Assembly: GCA_015487455.1 (NCBI GenBank)
Contig: WFPR01000033.1
Coordinates: forward strand, 1 to 17,565
DNA from: Candidatus Bipolaricaulota bacterium
GTDB lineage: Bacteria > Bipolaricaulota > Bipolaricaulia > RBG-16-55-9
Direction: 5' to 3'
DNA: 17,565 nt
Shown: one piece after another, positions 1 through 8,110 of the stretch
Layout of the letters: each line of letters opens with the position of its first letter
Position numbering within the stretch: the first letter of the stretch is position 1
Program-made: the position numbers and the translations under genes
Notes under the pieces: generated by a model
What the model saw: the letters and a program-made list of their open reading frames with translations, nothing else
What the model was told of the DNA's origin: nothing
Databases searched by the model: none

Positions 1-3
1 AGC

Positions 4-459
4 CTAGCCGCGGGCCCCCGGCGGGGGCCACTGGAACGTCAGGATGACGTAGCTGCCCAGGATCAGCAGCAGCGCGTAGAGCACGCCCAGCCCCCCCTTG
101 AGGGCGAGGTTCCAGCCGGGGTGGCGGACGTAGTCGTTGACCAGCCAGCGGGCGCCGTTCATCCCGTGGGTGAGGGCGAAGACGAGCAGGGCCCAGTCGT
201 ACGTCCGCCAGAACGGCCCCAGCGGCCCGGTCCAGCGCTCCACGATCGTCTGGAACGTGATGTTGTTGAGGCCGATCTTGAAGTGCATCCAGAGCAGGTG
301 GAAGACGGCGAGGACGAGCAGCACCGCCCCCGACACCCGCATGAAGTACCACGACCAGAGCTCGAAGCCGCCGCTGGGCCGGGCGCGCGGCCCGACCCCT
401 CGGGGCTGGGGCGTTCGCTCCTCAAGCTCAAGCGCTGGCTGCGACCTCGTCGCGTCCAT
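4..459 (-). CDS. sdhD: Succinate dehydrogenase membrane anchor subunit D
   Basis: Small integral membrane subunit that, with SdhC, anchors the flavoprotein and iron-sulfur subunits of complex II to the inner membrane and helps form the quinone site. The 151-residue product has a charged, Pro/Arg-rich N-terminus (1-35) and three hydrophobic segments near 38-60, 88-108 and 120-142. His54 in the first and His98 in the second (followed by GMNGARW) are candidate heme or quinone ligands; the Tyr-Asp pair at 87-88 resembles the quinone-site YD/DY of the family. A GGAGGAGGGG ribosome site precedes the ATG. It follows sdhC by 27 bases, so the two are surely cotranscribed. The catalytic genes are not in the window; if the order is sdhCDAB they lie off the left edge. 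The N-terminal tail before the first helix is longer than usual. Confidence 0.88.
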   Translation of the reverse strand: MDATRSQPALELEERTPQPRGVGPRARPSGGFELWSWYFMRVSGAVLLVLAVFHLLWMHFKIGLNNITFQTIVERWTGPLGPFWRTYDWALLVFALTHGMNGARWLVNDYVRHPGWNLALKGGLGVLYALLLILGSYVILTFQWPPPGARG

Positions 460-486
460 CGGGTCCCCTCCTCCCCCTTCCCCGGC

Positions 487-831
487 TTAAATCATGGCCA
501 CGATCGAGACGAGCGTGACGAGCAGGCTGATCGCCGTCGCCCCGACCCACAGGGGCTTCTGATAGACGGTCATGCGGGGCCAGAAGTCGATGATGATGAT
601 GCGGAGCCCGTTGAGCGCGTGGTAGACGACCCCGAAGACGAGCATCGCGATGAGCGGCTTGAAGACCGGGCTGTGGTAGATGAAGAGCAGCTTATTGAAG
701 ACCTCGGGGCCGAAGGAGGCCAGGAAGATGTCCACGATGTGCAGGATCAGGAAGAGCAGGATGCCGATCCCCGCGACGCGGTGCAACAGCCAGGCCAGCT
801 GGCCCGGCCCCCCGTAGTAGAGCCCTTTCAT
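487..831 (-). CDS. sdhC: Succinate dehydrogenase cytochrome b subunit (SdhC)
   Basis: Cytochrome b-type anchor of complex II, passing electrons from succinate to the quinone pool at the inner membrane. The 114-residue product has three membrane segments (about 19-40, 57-78 and 93-113). His17-Arg18 in LLHRVAG corresponds to the family's H-R-x-S/A-G quinone-site motif, and His71 in YHALNGLR is the likely axial heme ligand. The frame is open back to 918, but I chose the ATG at 831: GGAGG lies 8 bases upstream, the family's N-terminal motif follows directly, and the extra 29 residues have no membrane character. Transcribed divergently from pyk. A TTGGCG/TACGGT pair with 18-base spacing lies upstream but is too weak to call as a promoter. 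Confidence 0.88.
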   Translation of the reverse strand: MKGLYYGGPGQLAWLLHRVAGIGILLFLILHIVDIFLASFGPEVFNKLLFIYHSPVFKPLIAMLVFGVVYHALNGLRIIIIDFWPRMTVYQKPLWVGATAISLLVTLVSIVAMI

Positions 832-952
832 GGCCTTAGCCTCCGCCTGACCCTTGCTGCGCTTGGCGTAGCCTACCGTACCACAAGCGCGGGCTGCTCG
901 CCAACCCGGCGTCCCCAATTGTACAGCACGACTGTTCGGGGGGCGAGGGGCG

Positions 953-980
953 TTGCTTTCCGGCGAGGACGTGATACACT
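953..980 (+). promoter_or_regulatory. Possible sigma70-type promoter for pyk
   Basis: TTGCTT (953-958) and TACACT (975-980) are separated by 16 bases, in the only less GC-rich stretch between sdhC and pyk. The -35 matches the consensus only in its first three bases. It would give a leader of roughly 75 bases containing a small inverted repeat (991-1007, GCTCC/GGAGC arms). Called from sequence resemblance only. Confidence 0.35.
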
Positions 981-1062
981 CTGTGACCCCGCTCCGGCGC
1001 CTGGAGCCCTACAAGCCACAAGAGCGTGAAGCGAGCGGGCGCGGAGCGGGATCGGATCGACG

Positions 1063-2460
1063 ATGAGGCGGGTCAAGATCGTGGCCACGCTGGGGCCAGC
1101 CTCGCGGGACGAGGCGACCCTCGAGCGGCTCGTCCGAGCGGGGATGAACATCGCCCGGCTCAACCTCTCGCACGGGACGGTCGAGGAGCACCGCGAGGTC
1201 GCCGAGCGGGTGCGCCGGGTCTCGCGTCGGCTGGGCGAGCCCGTCGCGCTCATGGTCGACACCCCCGGCCGGGGGATCCGCCTGGGGAGGCTCGAGGGGG
1301 AGCGGGTGCGGCTGGAGGCGGGCCGGGACGTCGTGCTGACGTCGAAGGCCACCCCGGGCGATGAGACGCGCCTCCCCGTGGACTACGACGGGTTCGCCCA
1401 GCACGTCCGGCCGGGGATGGAGGTGCTGCTGGCGGGCGGCGAGGTGCGCCTCGAGGCGCGCGAGGCGCGGCCCGAGCGGGGCGAGGTGGTCTGCCGGGTG
1501 CTCCACGGGGGGGTGGTGGGGTCGCGCCAGCGGGTGAGCGTCCCCGAGGCGGAGTTCCCCGCGCTGGGCCACGACGACGAGCACGCGCGCTTCGCGGCCG
1601 AGATCGGGGCGGAGTACTTGGCGGCCTCGTTCGTGCGCCGGGCTCAGGACATTCAAGACATACGCGAGCTGCTCGGCGACCCCCAGATTGAAGTCGTCGC
1701 CAAGATCGAGACGCGGGAGGCCGTCCGCAATCTAGACGAGATCCTGCGGGCCGCGGACGGGGCGATGGTCGCCCGCGGCGACCTGGGCGTCGAGCTGCCC
1801 CTCGAGGAGGTCCCGCTGCTGCAGAAGGAGATCGTCCGGCGGTGCAACCGGCTGGGCAAGCCCGTCATCATCGCGACCCAGATGCTTAAGTCGATGACGG
1901 AGAGCCCCCGGCCGACGCGGGCCGAGGCCGCCGACGTGGCCAACGCCGTGCTCGACGGGGCCGACGCGCTGATGCTCTCGGAGGAGACGGCCGTGGGGCG
2001 CTACCCCGTCGAGGCGGTGCGGGTGATGGGGGCGATCGCCGAACGGGCCGAGCGCGACCCCTCCGTCTACCACCGCTACCCCGAGGAGCACGCCTCGATC
2101 ACGGAAGCGATCGGCGAGGTGGCCTGCCAGCTGGCCGAGCGCATCGGGGCTCACGCGATCGTCCCCTCGACGACGTCCGGGTCGACGGCCAAGCTGGTGG
2201 CGAAGTTCCGCCCCCACGCCCCGATCGTGGCCGTGACCTACTCCGAGCGGGTGCAGAACAAGCTGGCGCTCGTCTGGGGGGTCCGACCCTTAAGGGTCGA
2301 GCTGCGGGCGGGCGAGCCCACCGACGAGGTGCTCCGGCGCTCCCTGGAGGCCGCCAAGCGGGCGCTGGCCCTCCCTGAGGGCGCGACGGTCGTTCTCACA
2401 GCCGGCGTCCCCTTCGGCGTGCCGGGGACGACCAACCTCATCCGCGTCGAGCGCCTCTAG
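1063..2460 (+). CDS. pyk: Pyruvate kinase, divergent
   Basis: Last step of glycolysis: phosphoenolpyruvate plus ADP gives pyruvate plus ATP, in the cytoplasm. The 465-residue protein has normal length and domain order: barrel start (1-65), inserted B domain (about 67-160), barrel remainder (about 165-325) and C-terminal domain (about 345-465). Expected active-site residues are visible: Arg32, Asn34 and Ser36 in NIARLNLSHG, Asp66, Arg73, catalytic Lys214 and Glu216 in AKIE, Asp240 in MVARGDLG, Thr272 in IIATQML, then PTRAEAADVANAVLDGAD (284-301). Unusual: the family's DTKGPEIR is DTPGRGIR here, and the KGVNLPG hinge is QRVSVPE (156-162). There is no extra C-terminal PEP-utiliser domain. GGAG lies 16 bases before the ATG, so initiation looks weak, but the start fits the conserved KIVATLGPAS motif. 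Leads the run pyk-arcC-xseA. Confidence 0.9.
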   Translation: MRRVKIVATLGPASRDEATLERLVRAGMNIARLNLSHGTVEEHREVAERVRRVSRRLGEPVALMVDTPGRGIRLGRLEGERVRLEAGRDVVLTSKATPGDETRLPVDYDGFAQHVRPGMEVLLAGGEVRLEAREARPERGEVVCRVLHGGVVGSRQRVSVPEAEFPALGHDDEHARFAAEIGAEYLAASFVRRAQDIQDIRELLGDPQIEVVAKIETREAVRNLDEILRAADGAMVARGDLGVELPLEEVPLLQKEIVRRCNRLGKPVIIATQMLKSMTESPRPTRAEAADVANAVLDGADALMLSEETAVGRYPVEAVRVMGAIAERAERDPSVYHRYPEEHASITEAIGEVACQLAERIGAHAIVPSTTSGSTAKLVAKFRPHAPIVAVTYSERVQNKLALVWGVRPLRVELRAGEPTDEVLRRSLEAAKRALALPEGATVVLTAGVPFGVPGTTNLIRVERL

Positions 2461-2470
2461 CTCAAGCTTG

Positions 2471-3436
2471 ATGACGTTCACCCGAGGGCCGGAGACGATC
2501 CTCGTCGCGTTGGGGGGGAACGCGATCGCCCCCCCGAGGGGCCGCGGGACGATCGAGGAGCAGCTCGAAGCGATCCGCCGCAGCGGCGCGACGGTCGCCC
2601 GGCTCATCGAGCGGGGCTGGCGCGTCGTGCTCACCCACGGCAACGGCCCCCAAGTCGGCGCCCTCCTCCTCCAGCAGGAGGAGGCCCGACGACGGGGGGT
2701 CGCGCCCCCGATGCCGCTGGACGTCTGCGGGGCCATGACCCAGGGCCAGCTCGGGTACCTGCTGCAGCGGGAGCTCCGGAACGCCCTGCGCGCCCGCGGG
2801 CTCTCGATCCCCGTCGCGACCGTCGTCACCCAGGTGCTCGTCGACCCGAACGACCCCGCGTTCTCAACCCCGACGAAGCCGATCGGGCCGTTCTACAGCG
2901 AGGCGGAGGCCGAGCGCCTGCGGCGCGAGCGGGGCTACGCGCTCGCCCGGGTGGGCTCGGGTGAGCGGCCCTACCGCCGGGTGGTCCCGTCGCCCAAGCC
3001 CCTCGCGGTCGTCGAGGTGGACGCGATCCGGGCGCTGGTCGAGGCGGGCTGGGTGGTGATCGCCTGCGGCGGGGGCGGCGTCCCCGTGGTCGAGACGCCC
3101 CAGGGCTTGAGGGGCGTAGAGGCCGTCGTCGACAAGGACCTGACCTCGGAGCGGCTGGCCACCGCGCTGAAGCTCAAGACGATGCTGATCTTGACGGACG
3201 TCGAGCGGGTCGCGCTCCGCTACGGGACGCCCGAGCAAGTCGAGCTGGCGCGGCTGTCGCTCGCGGAGGCCCGGCGCTATCTGAAAGCCGGGGAGTTCCC
3301 GCTGGGGAGCATGGGGCCGAAGGTCGAGGCGGCCATCCGCTTCTTGGAGCACGGCGGGGAACGGGTGATCATCGCCTCGCTCGAGCGGGCCGAGGAGGCG
3401 CTGCAGGGCCGCGCGGGGACGGCCATCGTCCCCTAG
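2471..3436 (+). CDS. arcC: Carbamate kinase
   Basis: Amino-acid-kinase-fold enzyme that reversibly makes ATP and carbamate from carbamoyl phosphate and ADP; it usually works in fermentative arginine or purine breakdown. The 321 residues match the usual length. Motifs in order: VALGGNAI (12-19, phosphate loop), LTHGNGPQVG (54-63), DVCGAMTQGQLGYLLQ (84-99), KPIGPFYS (136-143), RRVVPSPKP (169-177), CGGGGVP (199-205), VVDKDLTSERLA (219-230), LTDVE (241-245), FPLGSMGPKVEAA (276-288). A TTG codon directly precedes this ATG in frame (2468) and could also be used; no clear ribosome site precedes either. The gene begins 10 bases after the pyk stop, so translational coupling is plausible. No arginine deiminase or ornithine carbamoyltransferase gene is present in the window. 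Confidence 0.93.
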   Translation: MTFTRGPETILVALGGNAIAPPRGRGTIEEQLEAIRRSGATVARLIERGWRVVLTHGNGPQVGALLLQQEEARRRGVAPPMPLDVCGAMTQGQLGYLLQRELRNALRARGLSIPVATVVTQVLVDPNDPAFSTPTKPIGPFYSEAEAERLRRERGYALARVGSGERPYRRVVPSPKPLAVVEVDAIRALVEAGWVVIACGGGGVPVVETPQGLRGVEAVVDKDLTSERLATALKLKTMLILTDVERVALRYGTPEQVELARLSLAEARRYLKAGEFPLGSMGPKVEAAIRFLEHGGERVIIASLERAEEALQGRAGTAIVP

Positions 3437-3463
3437 CGCTTTCGCTCCGCCTGGCCCCCGCCA

Positions 3464-3485
3464 CGGCGATCGGGTACCATCGCCG
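3464..3485 (+). repeat. Inverted repeat in front of xseA
   Basis: CGGCGAT and ATCGCCG form a perfect 7-base stem around an 8-base loop, ending immediately before the first possible xseA start codon (GTG 3487). No T run follows, so it does not look like an intrinsic terminator. It could be an mRNA hairpin or an operator. Function unknown. Confidence 0.4.
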
Positions 3486-3495
3486 CGTGCGTGCG

Positions 3496-4725
3496 ATGGA
3501 GCTGTTCGAGTCCGAGCCTCAAGTGTACACCGTCTCGGAGCTCAACGTCCTGGCGCAGGAGCTGCTGGAGACGGCCTTCCCCGACGTCTGGGTCGAGGGG
3601 GAGCTGTCCAACGTGCGGCCGTATCCCTCCGGGCACCTCTACTTCACGCTCAAGGACGGGGGCGGCGAGCTGGACGCGGTGATGTTCAAGCCCCTAGCGG
3701 CCCGGCTGGCCTTCCGGCCCGAGGACGGCCAGGCGGTGCGGGCGCGGGGGACGCTCACGGTCTACGGCCCGCGGGGGCGCTACCAGCTGGAGGTGTGGCG
3801 CCTGGAGCCCGCGGGCTTAGGCCCGCGGCAGCGGGCTTTGGAGGCGCTCAAGCGGCGCCTGGCGGCCGAGGGCCTCTTCGACCCGGCGCGCAAGCGCCCC
3901 TTGCCCCCGTACCCCGAGCGCCTCGGGCTGATCACCTCCACGGAGGGGGCGGCCATCCGCGACGTGCTCTCCATCCTGGGGCGGCGCTACCCGGCCGTCG
4001 AGGTGCGGATCTTCCCCGTGCGGGTCCAGGGGGACGGGGCCGCGGAGGAGATCGCCCACGCGATCGGCGCGGCCAACCGCTATCACCGGCGCTGCGAGCC
4101 CTTGGACGTCCTGATCGTGGGCCGGGGCGGCGGCTCCTCGGAGGACCTCTGGGCGTTCAACGAGGAGATCGTGGCGCGGGCGATCGCGCGCTCTGCCGTC
4201 CCCGTGGTCTCGGCCGTGGGCCACGAGGTCGACGTCACGCTGGCGGACCTGGCCGCGGACGTCCGGGCCCCGACGCCCTCGGCGGCCGCCCAGCTCGTCG
4301 TCCCCGACAGAGACGAGCTGCTCGGCCGCGTCGGCGAGCTCGCCCGACGGCTGGTGAGCGGCCAAAGCGGCCGCCTTGAAGCGCTGCAGGTCCGGCTGGA
4401 GCGGCTCGTTTCGGGCTACGCGCTCCGCCGGCCCCTGCGCCGGCTGCGCGAGGCCCAGCAGACGCTCGACGCCCTGAGCGCCCGGCTGCTGCGCGCCCAG
4501 CGCGTTCAATTGGAGCGCCCGGCGCGGAGGCTGGAGGCGCTGCTCGCGCGGCTCGAGGCCGTAAGCCCTACAGCCGTGCTCCGGCGGGGCTACGCCCTCG
4601 TCCAAGACGCCCAGGGACGGGTGGTGCGCGCCGCCGAGGGCGTGGACGTCGGACAGCGCCTCACCGTGAGGCTGCACCGGGGGCGGCTCGAGTGTGAGGT
4701 GCGGGCCGTAGAGCTCGACAGATGA
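3496..4725 (+). CDS. xseA: Exodeoxyribonuclease VII large subunit
   Basis: Large subunit of exonuclease VII, which degrades single-stranded DNA from both ends to short oligonucleotides during repair. From the ATG at 3496 it is 409 residues; a GTG at 3487 in the same frame would add three. The N-terminal OB-fold domain (about 8-105) shows YTVSELN, VWVEGELSN and SGHLYFTLKD. The catalytic domain (about 125-275) shows LGLITSTEGAAIRDVL (143-158), VGRGGGSSEDLWAFN (208-222), SAVGHEVDVTLADLAADVRAPTPSAAA (239-265, quoted as two joined motifs). The Leu/Arg-rich remainder is the expected coiled coil, and GYALVQD marks the usual C-terminus. Family members average slightly longer. The small subunit gene xseB, often next door, is not visible in the 91 bases before the convergent gene. 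Confidence 0.95.
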   Translation: MELFESEPQVYTVSELNVLAQELLETAFPDVWVEGELSNVRPYPSGHLYFTLKDGGGELDAVMFKPLAARLAFRPEDGQAVRARGTLTVYGPRGRYQLEVWRLEPAGLGPRQRALEALKRRLAAEGLFDPARKRPLPPYPERLGLITSTEGAAIRDVLSILGRRYPAVEVRIFPVRVQGDGAAEEIAHAIGAANRYHRRCEPLDVLIVGRGGGSSEDLWAFNEEIVARAIARSAVPVVSAVGHEVDVTLADLAADVRAPTPSAAAQLVVPDRDELLGRVGELARRLVSGQSGRLEALQVRLERLVSGYALRRPLRRLREAQQTLDALSARLLRAQRVQLERPARRLEALLARLEAVSPTAVLRRGYALVQDAQGRVVRAAEGVDVGQRLTVRLHRGRLECEVRAVELDR

Positions 4726-4732
4726 AAGCGAG

Positions 4733-4764
4733 AGCCGGGACGGGCTAGAAGGCCCGCCCCGGCT
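4733..4764. terminator. Strong hairpin between convergent genes
   Basis: Arms AGCCGGGACGGGC and GCCCGCCCCGGCT pair over 13 positions with one mismatch around a 6-base loop, starting 8 bases after the xseA stop. On the plus strand a pyrimidine-rich tract follows (TCCCTTTCCTTCCTTT), fitting an intrinsic terminator for pyk-arcC-xseA. Being nearly symmetric, it could also stop minus-strand transcription, though no T tract follows on that side. Confidence 0.75.
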
Positions 4765-4782
4765 TCCCTTTCCTTCCTTTCC

Positions 4783-4808
4783 CGTCTCGTCTCTCGTCTC
4801 TCGTCTCG
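4783..4808. repeat. Short tandem repeat, period 7 (GTCTCTC)
   Basis: About three and a half copies of a 7-base pyrimidine unit (GTCTCTC; GAGAGAC on the other strand), between the terminator hairpin and the stop codon of the minus-strand gene. On the minus strand it reads as repeated GACGAG, a hexamer that also recurs at 15151-15180. Noncoding. Confidence 0.7.
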
Positions 4809-4816
4809 ATCCCTCG

Positions 4817-7800
4817 TCACCGACAGGGCCCCGTGAGCGTGATCGTTTGGCTGTAGGTGTTGGACGCGCCGCCCGCGTCGGTGACGGTCAGCTCGACGTC
4901 GACGTCGTAGCGCCACCTGCCCGTGGCGTCGCACGTGAGGGAGACGTTCGTCAGCACGCAGGTCCCGCCCGAGCAGAAGCCGCCCGTGGGCTGCTCGCCC
5001 GTCGCCGTCCAGACGTTCCCCAGGCTGTCGCTGAAGAGCCAGTCGAAGCTCACGAGGGCGTCGCCGTTCCAGTCGCCCCCTGGGGGGAACTGCCACTCGG
5101 TCTCGCCGAGGGCGTCCACGCTGAAGGCCAGCTTCTCCAGCCTGGCCAGGTCGCAGACGACCACGTCGGAGTTGAGGGTGGCGATCGCCTTCGCATAGCC
5201 GAACGTGCCCTCGATGGTGTGAACGCCGCCGGCGATTCCGGGGGATGCCCTCATCGTGTAGACGATCTTCCCACGTCCCTTGAGCGTTCCACTGATTTCC
5301 GTGGGTGTGCAGATCAAGCCTGAGGGGAGGTTTGCCGTGCTGCAGTCAATGGTCCAGCCTGGCGGGACCACCTCCCTGACGTCGATGAGTTCGGCGCCTT
5401 CGATGTACAACGTGACTTCAAAGCCGTACGTAACGGCCTCGGCCAGGCTGCAGAGCGCGCCGTACTTCGGGCAGCTTTCGCTCCCCTTCGGGCGGCTAAT
5501 GCTGCGGAAAGCGTAGAGGGCCTCCGCTTTGGTCTCCTTGTACTCGTCGCCGCGGCCGTAGAGCTTGACACACGCTTCACAATCGATGCTAGCCGTGGCT
5601 TCCCTGCTGAGATCTCCCCACAAAAAGCCCGCGCACGGGGGAATGTTATCGACGAAGAGCGTCCGGGTGAGCGACCAGCTGTCGCCGTCGTCGTCCGTGG
5701 CCGTGAGCGTGACGTCCACCGGCCCCCAGTAGAGCAGCCCTAAGCTGTTCAAGAGCAGCACTATGGGGTTGGGGTCGCTGGCGCTGCCCACTAGATACCA
5801 CACCGTCGCATTCGACGAGAAGGCCCACTGCACGCTCGTCACGCTCCCCCACGGCTCGCTGTCGAGGGAGATGTCTTGAAGCTGCAAGGCACCCGCGTTC
5901 GGGGGGACGTCCACGACAAACGGCGTTCTCCCTTCAAATCTTCGTTGCCTTGTCCAGCACTCCAACTGCCAGACGAACTCTAAGTTGCCTATTTTGTCCT
6001 TGGGCTTTGGTATCCCCAGGAACATCTCCAGGAAGTCCGGCTGGGGCGGGACGTTGACGACGTTCAGGGTCTTGGTGACGGTGGCCGTGTTGCCCAGGGC
6101 GTCCTCCACCGTCAGCGTCACGTCGTAGGCGGCATTATCGGGGTAGTCGAAGCTCGGGGTCGGGGCGAACGCGTCGAGCGCGGCGTCGCCGTCGAGGTCC
6201 CACTCCCACCGCGTGATGGGCAGCGGGTCGGCGGAGAACGTCAACGTCTCCTCGATGACGCGGGTGAGGCCGCCCGCGTCCGTGATCGTGATGCGCACGG
6301 TGTAGCTGCCGGGGACGTCGTACTCGTGCTCGGGGTTCTGCGCCGTGGCGTAGGTGGCCGTGGTCCCGTCGCCGAAGTCCCACTCCCAGAGGACGGCGGT
6401 GCCGTTGGGATCGAGTCCGCTCGCGTCAAACCACACCTTCACCCGCGAGACCCGCGACGTCGACAGGTCCTCGAAGTGCACCGTGTCGAGGTCCGTGGCC
6501 GTGGGCTCGGGGGGCGGCGCGTAGCCCAAGGGGTAGCCGTTGGGGCGCGTCTCCCGTTCGACCGTCCAGGTGAAGTCCGCCAGCAGCTCGGACGCGATCG
6601 GCTCGGCCCGCCAGCCGAGCCCACCCCCGATCGTGATCGTGCGCTGGACCTGGGCGACGCAGCCCGAGTTGTCCACCACGGTGAGGGTGATGGTGTACGT
6701 CCCGGGCTGGGTGTAGACGTGCGTCGGGCTGTAGGCTTGGGAGGTCGTCCCGTCGCCGAAGTCCCAGGCCGAGCTGACCACCCAGCCGTCGGGGTCCGTC
6801 GAGAGGTTCTGGAACTGCACGAACTCGCCGACCACGGGCGTGGTGGGCACGATCTCGAAGTCGGCGATGGGGCGCCAGCCTGGGCAGTTCACCCCAGGGG
6901 CCATGGTCCGTGAGATCTGCAGGGGCTTCTCCAGGTAGACCACGGTGAGGTAGTCACGATCGATGAGGGCCGCGGAGTCCGGGCGCCCGCTTGAGCCCCC
7001 TATGGGCTTGGACGTGAAGCCCGTGACGTAGACGCGCGCGTGCCCCTGCGGGGTGGGGTGAGCCGCGATCCCGAAGGCCACGTCGTCGCCGTAGCCGCCG
7101 TCGTGCGGCAGGCTCCAGAACAGCTCCCCCGTCGCGGTGTACTTGGCCGTGAAGAAGTCCCAATCGTCGCCCAGCCTGATGGCTCCCGTGACCAGCACGA
7201 CATCGTCGGTCGTCTGCAGCCTCAGGGCTTCGTCCTCGCTGGGGGGCAGGGTGGTGACGGCCCACAGCTCGACCCCGTCGGGGAGGGCCGTCCGCCACAG
7301 CCTCTCCCCCTCCGACGCGCTGTACGCCTCGACGCCCTGCGTCCCCACGACGACGAGCAGCCCCCCGGAGGTGAACGCCGCGTCGCGGGCCTCCCCCTCG
7401 TAGGGGAGCTGCCACACGATCTGCCCGTCCTCCACGTCCAGCAGGGCGACGAAGCCCTGGCCCACCACGGCCACGCTCCTCAGCCCCAGGGGCCCGACGG
7501 CCAGCGCCTGGGGGATCTGGTCCTCCTCCCGCCACGCCTCGGGCGCCAGGGTCTTGAGGGGCCGCCCGTCCGCCCCGAACAGCCGGATCGCCCCCTGGGC
7601 CGTCAGGGCCAGGACCGTCCCGTCGTCGAACGCGGCCACGTCCCAGAACGCCTCGCCCTCGTCGAGGCGCCACAGCAGCCGTCCTTCCGCCGTGTACTTC
7701 GCGAGCCCGCCGTCCCCGGCCACGACCGGGTTGCCGAGCAGCGCGTCCACGGCCACCGCCCGCGCCGGGGCGTCCAGCGCTCGCCGCCAGAGCACCGCGC

Positions 7801-8035
7801 CGCTGGGGGCGTACTTGACGACCTCGCTGGTCCCCACCACCACGGCCTCGCCCTGGGCGTCCACGGCGACGTCGTACGCGACGTCCTCGCGCGCGTCGAG
7901 CGCGTTCTGCCACTCGGCCGTCGGCAGGTAGAGGAGCACCACGGCGCCCTGCGGGAGCACCGCCGCGGCGGGCCCCAGCGCGACCAGCCCTATCACAAGC
8001 AGAAGCCCCGCTCCACACCGTTTATACTGCCTCAT
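4817..8035 (-). CDS. Large exported beta-propeller/PKD-domain protein (copy A)
   Basis: A 1072-residue secreted or surface protein of unknown function. Basic start plus hydrophobic core (9-27) is a signal peptide. Residues about 45-370 are a beta-propeller with repeated blades such as YDVAVDAQGEAVVVGTS and DFFTAKYTATGELFW, like SBBP-type repeats. PKD domains follow: 391-470 (WDFGDGT 424-430), about 485-600 (WDFGDGT 552-558) and 601-660, with weaker PKD-like sandwiches near 715-795 and 965-1070. The last 260 residues carry eleven cysteines (819, 822, 855, 862, 898, 909, 961, 1021, 1026, 1035, 1071), suggesting disulfides. No transmembrane anchor, LPXTG or PEP-CTERM signal is visible. The frame opens at 8110, but the ATG at 8035 has AGGAGG 6 bases upstream and places the signal peptide at the N-terminus. 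Paralogous to the split product of 10010-13281. Lys-rich, lower-GC patches interrupt the C-terminal half. PKD and propeller domains usually bind or scaffold; no enzyme motif is seen. Confidence 0.85.
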   Translation of the reverse strand: MRQYKRCGAGLLLVIGLVALGPAAAVLPQGAVVLLYLPTAEWQNALDAREDVAYDVAVDAQGEAVVVGTSEVVKYAPSGAVLWRRALDAPARAVAVDALLGNPVVAGDGGLAKYTAEGRLLWRLDEGEAFWDVAAFDDGTVLALTAQGAIRLFGADGRPLKTLAPEAWREEDQIPQALAVGPLGLRSVAVVGQGFVALLDVEDGQIVWQLPYEGEARDAAFTSGGLLVVVGTQGVEAYSASEGERLWRTALPDGVELWAVTTLPPSEDEALRLQTTDDVVLVTGAIRLGDDWDFFTAKYTATGELFWSLPHDGGYGDDVAFGIAAHPTPQGHARVYVTGFTSKPIGGSSGRPDSAALIDRDYLTVVYLEKPLQISRTMAPGVNCPGWRPIADFEIVPTTPVVGEFVQFQNLSTDPDGWVVSSAWDFGDGTTSQAYSPTHVYTQPGTYTITLTVVDNSGCVAQVQRTITIGGGLGWRAEPIASELLADFTWTVERETRPNGYPLGYAPPPEPTATDLDTVHFEDLSTSRVSRVKVWFDASGLDPNGTAVLWEWDFGDGTTATYATAQNPEHEYDVPGSYTVRITITDAGGLTRVIEETLTFSADPLPITRWEWDLDGDAALDAFAPTPSFDYPDNAAYDVTLTVEDALGNTATVTKTLNVVNVPPQPDFLEMFLGIPKPKDKIGNLEFVWQLECWTRQRRFEGRTPFVVDVPPNAGALQLQDISLDSEPWGSVTSVQWAFSSNATVWYLVGSASDPNPIVLLLNSLGLLYWGPVDVTLTATDDDGDSWSLTRTLFVDNIPPCAGFLWGDLSREATASIDCEACVKLYGRGDEYKETKAEALYAFRSISRPKGSESCPKYGALCSLAEAVTYGFEVTLYIEGAELIDVREVVPPGWTIDCSTANLPSGLICTPTEISGTLKGRGKIVYTMRASPGIAGGVHTIEGTFGYAKAIATLNSDVVVCDLARLEKLAFSVDALGETEWQFPPGGDWNGDALVSFDWLFSDSLGNVWTATGEQPTGGFCSGGTCVLTNVSLTCDATGRWRYDVDVELTVTDAGGASNTYSQTITLTGPCR

Positions 8036-8041
8036 CGTGGC

Positions 8042-8047
8042 CCTCCT
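8042..8047 (-). promoter_or_regulatory. Ribosome binding site deciding the copy A start
   Basis: Minus strand reads AAAGGAGGG, with AGGAGG 6 bases before ATG 8035. It excludes the longer open frame starting at 8110, whose start codon lies inside the promoter. Confidence 0.85.
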
Positions 8048-8083
8048 TTGGTTTTCTTGAGCTTCCACTTGTAAGTAGTACTC

Positions 8084-8110
8084 ACTATCATAAAAGTCTG
8101 GGTCTGTCAA
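8084..8110 (-). promoter_or_regulatory. Probable promoter of copy A
   Basis: A perfect TTGACA (8105-8110 on the minus strand) is followed by an AT-rich stretch holding GATAGT (8084-8089, spacing 15) and an overlapping TATGAT closer in. The -35 is convincing; the exact -10 is uncertain. The preceding gene's stop is 46 bases upstream, so copy A has its own promoter within a same-strand cluster. Confidence 0.55.

Noticed and set aside
121..1029. Long plus-strand frame opposite sdhC and sdhD
   Set aside because: Its product is Arg/Pro/Asp-rich low complexity and mirrors two well-supported membrane genes. Long antisense frames are expected at this GC content.
7040..8074. Plus-strand 344-residue frame opposite the propeller region
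   Set aside because: Low-complexity antisense translation (Arg/Gln/Pro/His-rich) with no ribosome site or recognisable domain.
8036..8110. 25-residue N-terminal extension of copy A
   Set aside because: It would place an acidic tail before the signal peptide and overlaps the TTGACA box. The AGGAGG site points to ATG 8035.
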